Shown here: one piece after another, positions 49,501-57,226 of the stretch
Position numbering within the stretch: the stretch's first letter is position 1
How the letters are laid out: every line of letters starts with the position of its first letter
DNA from: a virus
Strand: one strand, 5' to 3'
Virus record (IMG/VR): IMGVR_UViG_3300022890_000011
Coordinates: 1-64,000 of that record
Length of the DNA stretch: 64,000 nucleotides
The notes under the pieces: model-generated
Databases searched by the model: none
The model's input: the letters and a program-made list of their open reading frames with translations, nothing else
Told to the model about the DNA's origin: nothing
Program-made: the position numbers and the translations under genes

Positions 49501-51022
49501 TAAACATATATTCTTGTGAGTTTTCTTCTATAATATAATTAGTTAATTCATATCTTGTTGTTCTTAAATTATAAGGAACTGGATTTTTATTTGTTGTTCC
49601 GTCTGATTTGGTATATGTTAATGATTCATTTTCAATTGTATATAAATCAATTGTTCTGTACATCCAGATAGCATCTAAACTTTTTTGTTCAATGTATGTA
49701 TTTCCTCTGTCTTGTGCTTTTGCAACAACACTATCTTTCCATACTTTACTGCCTTCAATTCTACTCTCCCAATATTCAATTCTTAGATCTTTCCATTTCT
49801 TAACTGTGTTAAATGTTATTGTTCTATTATTTAATTGACTGGTTATACCAGAAAAAATAAATTGATCTCCAGTACTAAAAAAATCTTCATTTGTTAATCC
49901 TGATAGTTCAATATAGTAATCATATGTTTGATATTTTCTTGGCATTGTAGATGGTGGTGTAGTTGGATTTGTTGAAACCATCGGAAAACTTCTATTGTTG
50001 TTAAAACTTTTTGATCTAGAAGCCGAATCATTATATTCTTTTATGAATGTAACAGCAGTTGTTAAAATATTATCATATTCAACAACTTCTATAACTTTAT
50101 AAATTGGATTTGAAGCAAATGTTAAATCACCAGTATAATCTTCAAACATTATTTCTTGTCCTTCTTGTAATTCTAATATTTCTTTATCTGTGTTTAATAA
50201 TGAATTTAACCCTAAATCAAATAATATTACAGCAGTTGTGCCAGTTCCATATGATGTATTATCAATTGTAACACCACCTTTATAAACAGTTGGTCTTTCA
50301 GTTCTAACATCGAATTCTAATTTTAATTCATTTCCTGTTTGTCCTGTTGGTAATGAACAATAGTTCTGGTAAAATATTTCTGTTAAACCTATATCTAAAA
50401 CATCATTTAATCCATCATTTGTATCTGATCCAACAATCGTCAATGTTTGACCACTATAAATATTAAATCCTAAAAAATCTGTAGCAGTATCACCAGAGTA
50501 ATCATTCCATGCAATATAATTGAGACTATCTAGAGCCCATGTATTTGCACTATATGAATATGTATATAAATCATTTTGAGTTTGTGTTAAAACTGAAACT
50601 GCACCAGGTCTTGTGTCAACTATTGTATAAAAATCTTTATTAAAATCTGATGTTAAGCTAGGTCCACTGAATTTCACTATTGTTCCGATAGGATACTTTC
50701 TATCGAAATTTTCTCCAAAAATCCATTTCGAATGAAAATCACTACTTTCATTAATCTTTTGTATATTTGTAATTGTGTTTCCGCTATATGTTTCACCGAA
50801 AAATCTTATACCGTCGTAGTTATATAGTTCTATATTTCGAAATTCAAATGTATCTTCATATGTTATTGGTCTTACAGTTTCGAAAGTGTAGAATGATAAT
50901 GTTTTGAATGTATCGTTACTATTTACTGGAAAAAATAATTTTCCATTATATCTATCTGCTTCTGCATCATAAATAAAATTGTACGGATATCCTTTAGAAT
51001 TAAAGAAAAGTAAATTTTTCAC
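46538..51022 (-). CDS. Giant tail/baseplate-like structural protein, 1494 aa
   Basis: The start is GTG 51022 (VKNLLFFNSKGYPYNF), with a TTAATATATA motif 22 nt upstream. The protein is beta-rich, with very many SGxT, TGxT and aromatic strands and no transmembrane segment. Around residue 1140-1190 a helical piece (RKEMLAVYPEIWNYVGSYKALINAINYFGYNDLELY) recalls baseplate proteins related to P2 gpI/T4 wedge components. The size and the company of two other Ser/Thr/Gly/Tyr-rich giants suggest a baseplate or tail-fibre hub. Family not proven. Confidence 0.6.
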   Translation of the reverse strand: MKNLLFFNSKGYPYNFIYDAEADRYNGKLFFPVNSNDTFKTLSFYTFETVRPITYEDTFEFRNIELYNYDGIRFFGETYSGNTITNIQKINESSDFHSKWIFGENFDRKYPIGTIVKFSGPSLTSDFNKDFYTIVDTRPGAVSVLTQTQNDLYTYSYSANTWALDSLNYIAWNDYSGDTATDFLGFNIYSGQTLTIVGSDTNDGLNDVLDIGLTEIFYQNYCSLPTGQTGNELKLEFDVRTERPTVYKGGVTIDNTSYGTGTTAVILFDLGLNSLLNTDKEILELQEGQEIMFEDYTGDLTFASNPIYKVIEVVEYDNILTTAVTFIKEYNDSASRSKSFNNNRSFPMVSTNPTTPPSTMPRKYQTYDYYIELSGLTNEDFFSTGDQFIFSGITSQLNNRTITFNTVKKWKDLRIEYWESRIEGSKVWKDSVVAKAQDRGNTYIEQKSLDAIWMYRTIDLYTIENESLTYTKSDGTTNKNPVPYNLRTTRYELTNYIIEENSQEYMFRLKRPKIDKLICDTTTVESSDFTGDAICYLADTKVEFTQEVLDTYANTIEAFNIKYKTLLNNRYGIDVYSGGTSGDTEITVESLYSYDNSYELYFDNLKLYINDDSGITFTGSTLPRYYIKMQDKLYSQWLPVYSAENAQVYSTQIQFDLSTNNQEYGFRINLNNMESYISFSANTEQTLTDFIDEYQNAFTTKGFNLSSSADTLTIQGQYPNISVWNLEINVNTFSNYEILSEIQSQGIIVTGSEIRTLPPTGSTTFFDKRFSTGMIVAISGDTFFTNNHEYNIIGLSETIMQLSYQGHYTTTRYSFDNSFNNDFNIFSSSEHTIIQSREFLRKPRESYYKDIYYRFRWEEDYDSSMFLYDFSGEQLENYPPVDTTGNTITTRMYTGSKPLFDKNNPNNLYLNWYPNMDINYVNDPSRQQTVFEEVKYLLDQYDSSNANYIPIPLQTFVGFKGENEGVTNNVLLLEKIENIIYSGTTNNDENNNSIQFSLDETGLLRITNPNQPNFSFVKLGFEKDQFVSLRFDDLSTTGETIFENPQEYKIITAGKVEIQLTGITGFTIFNSSGNTNGYKFKIKVEPKTILRCPIYGQTEVEDIRFDIGLHNIGVDIGEELEYIFKESDVKEQGIDYILLNRKRKEMLAVYPEIWNYVGSYKALINAINYFGYNDLELYEYYRTADPTSPMYEKLHKVLIPDIFDNSVEGWNTYDYIRTPKEKEVMKKTNLFNLAYKLTDENGDNVEMYTFDEALYKLNGLKRWLKRNILPLSTNIIDITGVATTNTNLYLNNDVSNQSMAFDVTRTTSVVHFYKTLTQNFGESYLTTLNFYTNDNFIPSGWTCKIKTFSLNDTREIYEVIEEEDWVSSEVQPIGTWYPEMMEEYKNDSIGSLKLAPEQYIKLQKNDLEPYSFVINKDVDPYIYIETNYYNEDGIGMTNNEMYNTKLARNLHLINNNLRISAIASGDSYPYINVGGGYYFFDEKGYLYVDENLDY

Positions 51023-51044
51023 AAATCTTAATTTGATTTTTACT

Positions 51045-51054
51045 TATATATTAA
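51045..51054 (-). promoter_or_regulatory. TTAATATATA motif upstream of giant tail gene
   Basis: Exact copy on the minus strand, 22 nt upstream of the GTG start; its spacing supports that non-ATG start. Confidence 0.55.
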
Positions 51055-51147
51055 ATATGATTCACTAAAACAAATTAATATTTCTTATAGAAAAAATAAA
51101 CTTTTTGGGTGTTGTCTTTTATAAGTAACAAAATAAATACATTTTGA

Positions 51148-51426
51148 ATGGAAATAAATTTAAGAGATAACATCATTTTTTGCAAATATACTAATTATAC
51201 AGACATGAAGAAAGTAATATTAAAATTTATAATGGATTCTAAAACTGATAGAATTTTATATAAAGGTAACCCTAGTGATGTTAATTACAAATTATTGAAA
51301 AAAGTGTTACCAGAAAAAAATGATGATTTTTATAATCATGTCGAAGAAGGTGAAACAATAAGAGATACTTTTAATAATTTTATTAATTTAATTGAATGTG
51401 AATATTGTTTAATTTATAAAAAGTAA
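51148..51426 (+). CDS. Hypothetical protein, 92 aa
   Basis: Unrecognised small alpha/beta protein: MEINLRDNIIFCKYTNYTDMKKVI, an acidic middle and a C-terminal ECEYCLIYKK. It is the first plus-strand gene after the divergent tail gene and precedes the adhesin gene, which has its own promoter-like motif. No membrane segment or tag. Confidence 0.55.
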   Translation: MEINLRDNIIFCKYTNYTDMKKVILKFIMDSKTDRILYKGNPSDVNYKLLKKVLPEKNDDFYNHVEEGETIRDTFNNFINLIECEYCLIYKK

Positions 51427-51445
51427 GTATTCGTATAATCATTTT

Positions 51446-51455
51446 TTAATATATA
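51446..51455 (+). promoter_or_regulatory. TTAATATATA motif upstream of tail adhesin
   Basis: Exact copy followed by G, 22 nt upstream of ATG 51478. Confidence 0.55.
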
Positions 51456-51477
51456 GATAAAATTGAATTTTTTTATT

Positions 51478-53610
51478 ATGACAGGAATGACTCTTACTGA
51501 TCTAGCTCAATATATTGAAGACTGGGTTTATACTAATAATACTGGTGCAATTACAGGTGATATCCTTCAACAAGTACTACAAGAAGTAACATGGACAATA
51601 CCTTTATCTGGTGCAACAAATTTTAATATAAATGGATTAACAACCGGTGAAACACTAGTTTATGATGGTTCTCAATGGATTAATTCAGGCAGAACAGAAG
51701 TTATAGGATTAACTGATTTAACTGATGTAACATTAAGTGGAGTAACATCAGATGAGACATTAGTTTATGATGGTTCTCAATGGATTAATAGTGCTGTAAC
51801 ATTAATTGATGGTTCTACTTTTGAGATACAGGTTAATTCCGGTGGTTCTTTTACAACAGATTCTGGTTTTACATATAATTTTGATACATATTCATTTACA
51901 GGTGGTGTTAATAGTGTAGCAGCAAGTGCTCACACATTCGCATTTGGTAAAGGTAATACTGCAAGTGGAGATCAATCAGCAACTTTAGGTGGATATTTAA
52001 ATACTGCAAGTGGTTTATATAGTATTGCTATTGGTGGTACACACAACATTGCAAGTGGTATGCATTCATTTGCTGCTGGTGGTGGTTCTACGACAAGTGG
52101 TGATGATGCTTTCTCGTTTGGTGCAGGTAATGAAGCAAGTGGAAATTATTGCGTTTCTTTTGGTGGTACCGCAAGTGGTACTTACTCATTCGCTGGAGGT
52201 AGTACTGGTAATGTGTCAGCAAGTGCCTATACTTTCGCTTTTGGTAAAGATAATACATCAAGTGGAGATTATTCAGTTGTTTTTTGTAAAGATAATATTG
52301 CGAGTGGAACTGCTTCATTTGTAACTGGTTCAGGAAATACGGCAGAAGCTTTACATTCAGCGATAATAGGTGGTAGAAATAATTCTATAGAACCATTAAA
52401 TAATAGTTATAATGTTATTTTGGGTTCTTTAGATTCATCTATTTTATCAAAATCTAGTTCTTCATTTATTTTTAGTTCAATTAATTCAAATGTTTTTGGA
52501 TTTTCTTCTGGTATATTAGCAAGTTCTTCTTCTGAAATTGGTGGAATTTCTTCTTCTCGTTGTCTTATATTAGGTGGTATTTCTAATATAATATCTGGTA
52601 CTAGTTCAAATACTAATAATTCACTGATTTCTTCATCTGAGTGTGATATTTTATCATCAAGTTATTGTAGTATGGTAGGTACTAGAAGTAGTTTGATAGA
52701 TGGTGGAACATATAGTGTAATATTAGGTGGTATGTCAAATGTTAATACTGGTAGAAGTTGTGTTGTAGGTGGTGAAAATTCATCAGTGGGTGGTACTATG
52801 TCATTTGCTTTCGGGGATACTTGTATATCGAGTGGTTCTTTATCATTTGCATTTGGTAAAAATAGTATATCAAGTGAAGATTATTCAACAGTATTAGGTG
52901 GTTTAAATAATACAGCAAGTGGAATGTATAGTGTTGCTATTGGTGGTGTAAGTAATACTGCAAGTGGTATGCATTCATTTGCTGCTGGTGGTGGTTCTAC
53001 GACAAGTGGTGACGATGCTTTCTCGTTTGGTGCAGGTAATGAAGCAAGTGGAAATTATAGTGTTTCTTTTGGTGGTACTGCAAGTGGTATGCATTCATTC
53101 GCTGGAGGTGGAGGTGATAGTGTAGCAGCAAATGCTCACACATTCGCTTTTGGTAAAAGTAACACAGCAAGTGGTGATGGTTCAATTGCAGTAGGTAATA
53201 CTACAACAGTAAGTGGTTCATATTCTCAAGCTTTTGGTATAGGTGTATTAATAAGTGGAAATTATTCAACGGGGTTTGGTAAAGATAATACTGCAAGTGG
53301 TTATTATTCATTCGTAGGTGGTCAAAGTTCAGTAGCAGCGAGTGCTTATACATTTGCTTTTGGTAAAAATAATACATCAAGTGGTGATTATTCAGTATCA
53401 TTAGGTGGTATTAATAACGCTGCTATTCATGAAGGTTCAATTATTTTAGGTGGTTCTGGTTTAACATCTCTAGCAATAGATACGGTTTATATTCCATCAT
53501 TTGAGATTACAACATCAGGTGAAACTTGTTTCATTATGAAAGATGCTTATTCTGGTGATAGATATAAAATGATTTTAAGTGGTGGTACATTAGTAGCACA
53601 AGCAGTATAA
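51478..53610 (+). CDS. Tail-fibre adhesin with YadA-head-like repeats, 710 aa
   Basis: The frame begins at a TTG (51463), but ATG 51478 (MTGMTLTDLAQYIED) has the better spacing to the promoter-like motif. After an N-terminal attachment segment (1-110, LTDLTDVTLSG and YDGSQWIN repeats) come some 30 repeats of about 14-16 residues, such as NTASGxYSxAxGGxxNxASG. These match the left-handed beta-roll of trimeric autotransporter (YadA-like) heads. The protein is probably a trimeric receptor-binding fibre. Two 99-bp nearly identical DNA stretches (52051-52149 and 52960-53058) could recombine and vary its length. The last ~60 residues form a different cap. Confidence 0.8.
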   Translation: MTGMTLTDLAQYIEDWVYTNNTGAITGDILQQVLQEVTWTIPLSGATNFNINGLTTGETLVYDGSQWINSGRTEVIGLTDLTDVTLSGVTSDETLVYDGSQWINSAVTLIDGSTFEIQVNSGGSFTTDSGFTYNFDTYSFTGGVNSVAASAHTFAFGKGNTASGDQSATLGGYLNTASGLYSIAIGGTHNIASGMHSFAAGGGSTTSGDDAFSFGAGNEASGNYCVSFGGTASGTYSFAGGSTGNVSASAYTFAFGKDNTSSGDYSVVFCKDNIASGTASFVTGSGNTAEALHSAIIGGRNNSIEPLNNSYNVILGSLDSSILSKSSSSFIFSSINSNVFGFSSGILASSSSEIGGISSSRCLILGGISNIISGTSSNTNNSLISSSECDILSSSYCSMVGTRSSLIDGGTYSVILGGMSNVNTGRSCVVGGENSSVGGTMSFAFGDTCISSGSLSFAFGKNSISSEDYSTVLGGLNNTASGMYSVAIGGVSNTASGMHSFAAGGGSTTSGDDAFSFGAGNEASGNYSVSFGGTASGMHSFAGGGGDSVAANAHTFAFGKSNTASGDGSIAVGNTTTVSGSYSQAFGIGVLISGNYSTGFGKDNTASGYYSFVGGQSSVAASAYTFAFGKNNTSSGDYSVSLGGINNAAIHEGSIILGGSGLTSLAIDTVYIPSFEITTSGETCFIMKDAYSGDRYKMILSGGTLVAQAV
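52051..52149 (+). repeat. Direct repeat inside adhesin gene, copy 1
   Basis: A 99-bp segment differing by one base from 52960-53058, offset 909 bp and in frame. Recombination between the two would remove or duplicate about 303 residues without breaking the frame. Confidence 0.8.
52960..53058 (+). repeat. Direct repeat inside adhesin gene, copy 2
   Basis: Partner of 52051-52149. Similarity continues more weakly on both sides, as expected for a repeat array that expands and contracts. Confidence 0.8.
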
Positions 53611-53686
53611 TGTTTAATTTTAGTAGAAAAATGGACATTAATTAAACTTTTAGTTTAAATTAAAGTAAATACCAAAAATACACAAA

Positions 53687-54502
53687 ATGGAAATTTTTTA
53701 CAATAGCTCATTACCTAGAGCTGGTAGTTCTTTATTGCAAAATATAATTGGACAAAATCCTGATTTTTATGTAACTCCAACATCTGGTTTATTAGAACTA
53801 GTTTTTACAGCAAAAAACACATTTACAAATCTTATTGAATTTAAAGCACAAGACCAAACACAAATGGAAGATGCTTTTATATCATTTTGTAAAGGTGGTA
53901 TGGAAGGATATTTTAAACCTTTGACTGATAAAAAATATGCTCTTGATAAGTCTAGAGGGTGGTTTATAAATTATAATTTATTAGATAAGATTTTCCCTAA
54001 TCCAAAAATAGTGTGTATGATTAGAGATATACGAGATGTTATTGCTTCTATGGAAACAAAATATAGAGAAAACCCACTTCATTTTGAACAACTTCAAAAT
54101 TTTGCAGAATTAAAAGGAACCACAACTGGAAAAAGAGCGCAATTATTTTTAAATAGTTTACCAGTTGGATTGGCATTAGATAGATTAAAAGATTCTTTAG
54201 AACAAGGAATAAATAAAAATGTATTTTACATTAAAATAGAAAATCTAATTGATAGACCATTTGATACAATGTTCGCATTATATTCTTATCTTGGTGTACC
54301 ATATTTTAAACATAATTTTAAAGATATTAAACAAATTACAATTGAAGATGATAAATGGTATGGTATTTATGGTGATCATAAAACTCACAGTAAATTGGAA
54401 AAACCTAAAACCAATTGGAAAGATATATTGGGTGAAGAATTAGGTGGTTATATTTATAATGATTATAAGTGGTTTTTTCAAACATTTGAATATGAAAAAT
54501 AA
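53687..54502 (+). CDS. Sulfotransferase-family protein, 271 aa
   Basis: PAPS-dependent sulfotransferases move a sulfate group to hydroxyl or amine acceptors. The N-terminus SSLPRAGSSLLQNII (7-21) is the 5'-phosphosulfate loop, and VCMIRDIRDVIAS (109-121, Arg113 and Ser121) is the 3'-phosphate site; both look intact. The length fits the family. It lies 76 bases after the tail adhesin, so it may sulfate the fibre, a phage glycan or a host surface component. The acceptor cannot be predicted. Confidence 0.8.
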   Translation: MEIFYNSSLPRAGSSLLQNIIGQNPDFYVTPTSGLLELVFTAKNTFTNLIEFKAQDQTQMEDAFISFCKGGMEGYFKPLTDKKYALDKSRGWFINYNLLDKIFPNPKIVCMIRDIRDVIASMETKYRENPLHFEQLQNFAELKGTTTGKRAQLFLNSLPVGLALDRLKDSLEQGINKNVFYIKIENLIDRPFDTMFALYSYLGVPYFKHNFKDIKQITIEDDKWYGIYGDHKTHSKLEKPKTNWKDILGEELGGYIYNDYKWFFQTFEYEK

Positions 54503-54555
54503 ATAATTAAACAGAACTTAAATTTTCTTATATATAGGTAAAATATATTTTTATT

Positions 54556-54774
54556 ATGGAAATTGAAGATATCCGAAAACAAAGACAATCAAAAGGAAAA
54601 TCATTTTGGTATTATCCTGCAATATTTTGGAAATGGCTTAAAAAGAATAAATGGAAGATTCTTATTACAGCCATTATCGCAATTCTATTAATTAGTCCAA
54701 GTTGGGCTGGTACTACAATAGGAACATGGATTACTGATTTTATTGGTAATTTAGTAAATTCAATTAGTATTTAA
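54556..54774 (+). CDS. Small single-span membrane protein, 72 aa
   Basis: A basic N-terminus (KQRQSKGKSFWYYPAIFWKWLKKNKWK) is followed by one strong membrane segment, ILITAIIAILLISPSWAG, and a short amphipathic end. Topology and size fit a holin, spanin or other small inner-membrane protein, but there is no diagnostic motif or adjacent endolysin. A TTATATATAG variant lies about 19 nt upstream. The next gene overlaps its stop (TAATG). Confidence 0.6.
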   Translation: MEIEDIRKQRQSKGKSFWYYPAIFWKWLKKNKWKILITAIIAILLISPSWAGTTIGTWITDFIGNLVNSISI

Positions 54775-55109
54775 TGACTTGGGAAGATGTAGAAAATGCT
54801 AATTCAATTTCGAAGAGAGAAAAGTTAGAAGAAAAGTATTATATAGAACAAGTTAAAATTCTGGATTGGTTAAAAACTGAAGGTGATCAAAAAATTAGAT
54901 TCTTAGACAGAATAGAATATAAAGTTGATGGTAAACCACATAGATTAGATGGACCAGCCGTAGAACCAATTGAAGGAAATCCTACCGGTACTTTACCATT
55001 AGAAGAATATTGGATTAATGGTGAAAAATTTAGTGATCATAAAGAATGGTTACCCGTAGCACAAAGATTAGATAGAAAATTAAAATTAGAAAGAGTTAAA
55101 GGTGAATAA
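54774..55109 (+). CDS. Protein with HRLDGPAVE-type repeat, 111 aa
   Basis: Residues 55-85 contain DGKPHRLDGPAVEPIEGN and EYWINGEKF, a motif of short MORN-like beta hairpins that is common in phage and bacterial proteins of unknown function and in some antitoxin-like families. The rest is charged helix. The next protein has the same kind of motif (GGLLHNLDGYAY, then MYYLDGYYHEEKP), so the two are related neighbours. It overlaps both flanking genes, suggesting coupling with the membrane protein. Confidence 0.65.
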   Translation: MTWEDVENANSISKREKLEEKYYIEQVKILDWLKTEGDQKIRFLDRIEYKVDGKPHRLDGPAVEPIEGNPTGTLPLEEYWINGEKFSDHKEWLPVAQRLDRKLKLERVKGE

Positions 55110-55566
55110 TATATTTGAAGAAGCAAAAAATAAAGATATTATAGAAAATTTACCAAAAGGTTATGATGTAGATTATAATTATATGATAAGATTATGGCCA
55201 AAATATATTAAATACTACATTATTGATAAAGAAAAAATAGAAGTTGATGATAAGGTGATATTATTATTTTCGAAAAATAAATATAGAAATAATGTAACTT
55301 ACGTTTATTGTGAAAATACAACTTCTATTTATGAATATTATCTAAAAGGTGGATTATTACATAATCTTGATGGATATGCTTATAGACATTATTATAAACC
55401 GAATAAAAGATTACAAATAATGTATTATTTGGACGGATATTATCATGAAGAAAAACCTGATGAAATTTTCAATTCAGTTACTCCTATATGGGTAGAAGAT
55501 AAAAGAGTAATAAGACATCAGAGAAAAAGTAAATTAGAAAAAATTAAGTTGAAACAGAACCCATAG
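55102..55566 (+). CDS. Protein with LDGYAY/YYLDG motif, 154 aa
   Basis: Starts with GTG at 55102, overlapping the preceding gene's stop; no better ATG lies nearby. Residues 100-140 carry LLHNLDGYAYRHYYK and MYYLDGYYHEEKPDEIF, a diverged copy of the motif in the previous protein. The first half is rich in tyrosine and lysine. It ends convergently, overlapping the 3' end of the WxxG-repeat gene by 23 bases. Function unknown. Confidence 0.6.
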   Translation: MNNIFEEAKNKDIIENLPKGYDVDYNYMIRLWPKYIKYYIIDKEKIEVDDKVILLFSKNKYRNNVTYVYCENTTSIYEYYLKGGLLHNLDGYAYRHYYKPNKRLQIMYYLDGYYHEEKPDEIFNSVTPIWVEDKRVIRHQRKSKLEKIKLKQNP

Positions 55567-57223
55567 TCCCGTTCACAAATGTTCCATTTAACCAAGTTCC
55601 TTGTAGAAAATCTCCATTTTCCCAAGTACCGTTTATCCATAATCCATTTTCCCAGGTTCCATTGTACCAAGTAGGTGATGTATAATAAAATACTCTTAAA
55701 CCAATATTGTATAATTTAGCATACATATCAAAAACTGGTGACATATATTCATATTTATAATTGGTAGTTCCATAAAGGAAAAACATTTGATCATCATTAA
55801 ATAATTCTGAAGTTAGATTTGATATCCAAGTTGTTTGTGTAGAACCTGTACCTTCTATCCAGTAATTCTCAAATCTACCATAATAAATTGTCTGTTTATC
55901 AGAAGTGAAGAAATCTGTTTGTGTTGCATAATTAGAGCCTGATGCTGGTATATTATAATTATACATACTAACTACATTATCAGTTGTACCACCTAAAGTT
56001 GTATTATAATAAGCACTTCTTTCTATTTTTGTTTGCATTCCTGTAATAGTTGAACCTGAAGGAAGATCAAAACTATTTCCATTAGTATCTCTCCAATTAC
56101 CAAAAGATAAAATATTACTATATGTCCATCCACTAGTTAATAATGAAACACCAGTCGTTTGTAAATAGGCATATTCATCTGTATAACCTGTTAGATTTTC
56201 TGTATAAGTCCATTGTGTGTTTCCTGTTTCATGTATTAATGCAAGATTTGGATAGTACCAATTTTCAGTTACCCATGTACCCCATATACCATCTTTCCAT
56301 GTTCCTGTGATCCAATCACCTTGTTCAAATTGACCACCATACCATATACCGCCTTTAAATGTTCCTTCATACCATCTAGATGATAGATGTTCTTCTGAAG
56401 GAAATGTTATACCACTAATTTCTTTTAGACCAGAATGAAATTCTCCAGCTAAGAAAATCCCATCATACCATCTAGAAACAATATAACCATTTCCACTATT
56501 TATTCCAAATCTACTTAAATTATCACCAATTTCTGTAAAAATACCATCATACCATTTTCCTTGTAGAAAATCTCCACCATACCATTTTCCAGTTATCCAG
56601 GTATGATCTTCGAATGTTCCATTATAAAAAAGTCCATTTTCCCACCATGAATTAATCATTTTACCATTATAAAAATTGCCATATTCCCATCTAGAATTAA
56701 TAAAAATACCATCTAAAAAATTACCATATTTCCAAATACAATTACTTTCAGTAGTATCCCAATCTAAATTATAGTTTGTTAAAACAGTATAATTAATATC
56801 ATATTTAGTTTGTGTATCCCAGTAATTTTCATTTAGACCAAATGTACCATTATGATGTGTACCATATATCCAAGTTCCTGATAAAAAATGTGAATTATCA
56901 TTACTTGCATCATCTTCAATATATAACACACCATTTCTAGCTTGTGATAAGTCTAATTGATAAGAATACCAATCACCATTTCTCCAAATACCTTGATGAA
57001 AAACTCCAGAATACCAGTAACCATCAAACCATTCTCCACATAACCATTCACCTGAATACCAAATTAATTTGTTATCTGTACTTTCACCTATGATAGCATT
57101 TTTGATTCTAGCATTCAACAACCAACCATATCTTAATCTAACTTTGTCTAGGTCTAGGCCGTTAGTAAATTTGATATTTTGGAAACCAAAATCTAAAACT
57201 TCTCTTTTTATATTAACTTTCAT
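55544..57223 (-). CDS. WxxG-repeat structural protein, 559 aa
   Basis: The protein contains more than 30 copies of a WxxGxFxxGxW-type unit (for example WYSGEWLCGEWFDGYWYSG and NGLFYNGTFEDHTWITGKW). The spacing of about 5 residues between W/F-xx-G units suggests a stacked beta structure like MORN or pentapeptide-type solenoids. A non-repetitive insertion (about 325-510, SGSTITG and TETGNT-like) resembles a carbohydrate-binding-type beta domain. The last 40 residues return to the repeat. It is probably a tail or baseplate appendage; it follows the 637-aa gene by four bases. Confidence 0.65.
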   Translation of the reverse strand: MKVNIKREVLDFGFQNIKFTNGLDLDKVRLRYGWLLNARIKNAIIGESTDNKLIWYSGEWLCGEWFDGYWYSGVFHQGIWRNGDWYSYQLDLSQARNGVLYIEDDASNDNSHFLSGTWIYGTHHNGTFGLNENYWDTQTKYDINYTVLTNYNLDWDTTESNCIWKYGNFLDGIFINSRWEYGNFYNGKMINSWWENGLFYNGTFEDHTWITGKWYGGDFLQGKWYDGIFTEIGDNLSRFGINSGNGYIVSRWYDGIFLAGEFHSGLKEISGITFPSEEHLSSRWYEGTFKGGIWYGGQFEQGDWITGTWKDGIWGTWVTENWYYPNLALIHETGNTQWTYTENLTGYTDEYAYLQTTGVSLLTSGWTYSNILSFGNWRDTNGNSFDLPSGSTITGMQTKIERSAYYNTTLGGTTDNVVSMYNYNIPASGSNYATQTDFFTSDKQTIYYGRFENYWIEGTGSTQTTWISNLTSELFNDDQMFFLYGTTNYKYEYMSPVFDMYAKLYNIGLRVFYYTSPTWYNGTWENGLWINGTWENGDFLQGTWLNGTFVNGTMGSVST

Positions 57224-57226
57224 AAT

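Noticed and set aside
52010-52324. 104-aa alternative frame in the adhesin gene, and antisense His/Tyr-rich frames at 52088, 52997 and 53201
   Set aside because: They are products of the short DNA repeats of the adhesin read in other frames.
51478-53610. Short repeats considered as non-coding satellite or CRISPR DNA
   Set aside because: They encode an in-frame beta-roll repeat pattern with conserved Ala-Ser-Gly positions over 700 codons.
54556-54774. Holin
   Set aside because: One membrane helix and small size fit, but there is no endolysin nearby and no specific motif, so only a membrane protein is called.
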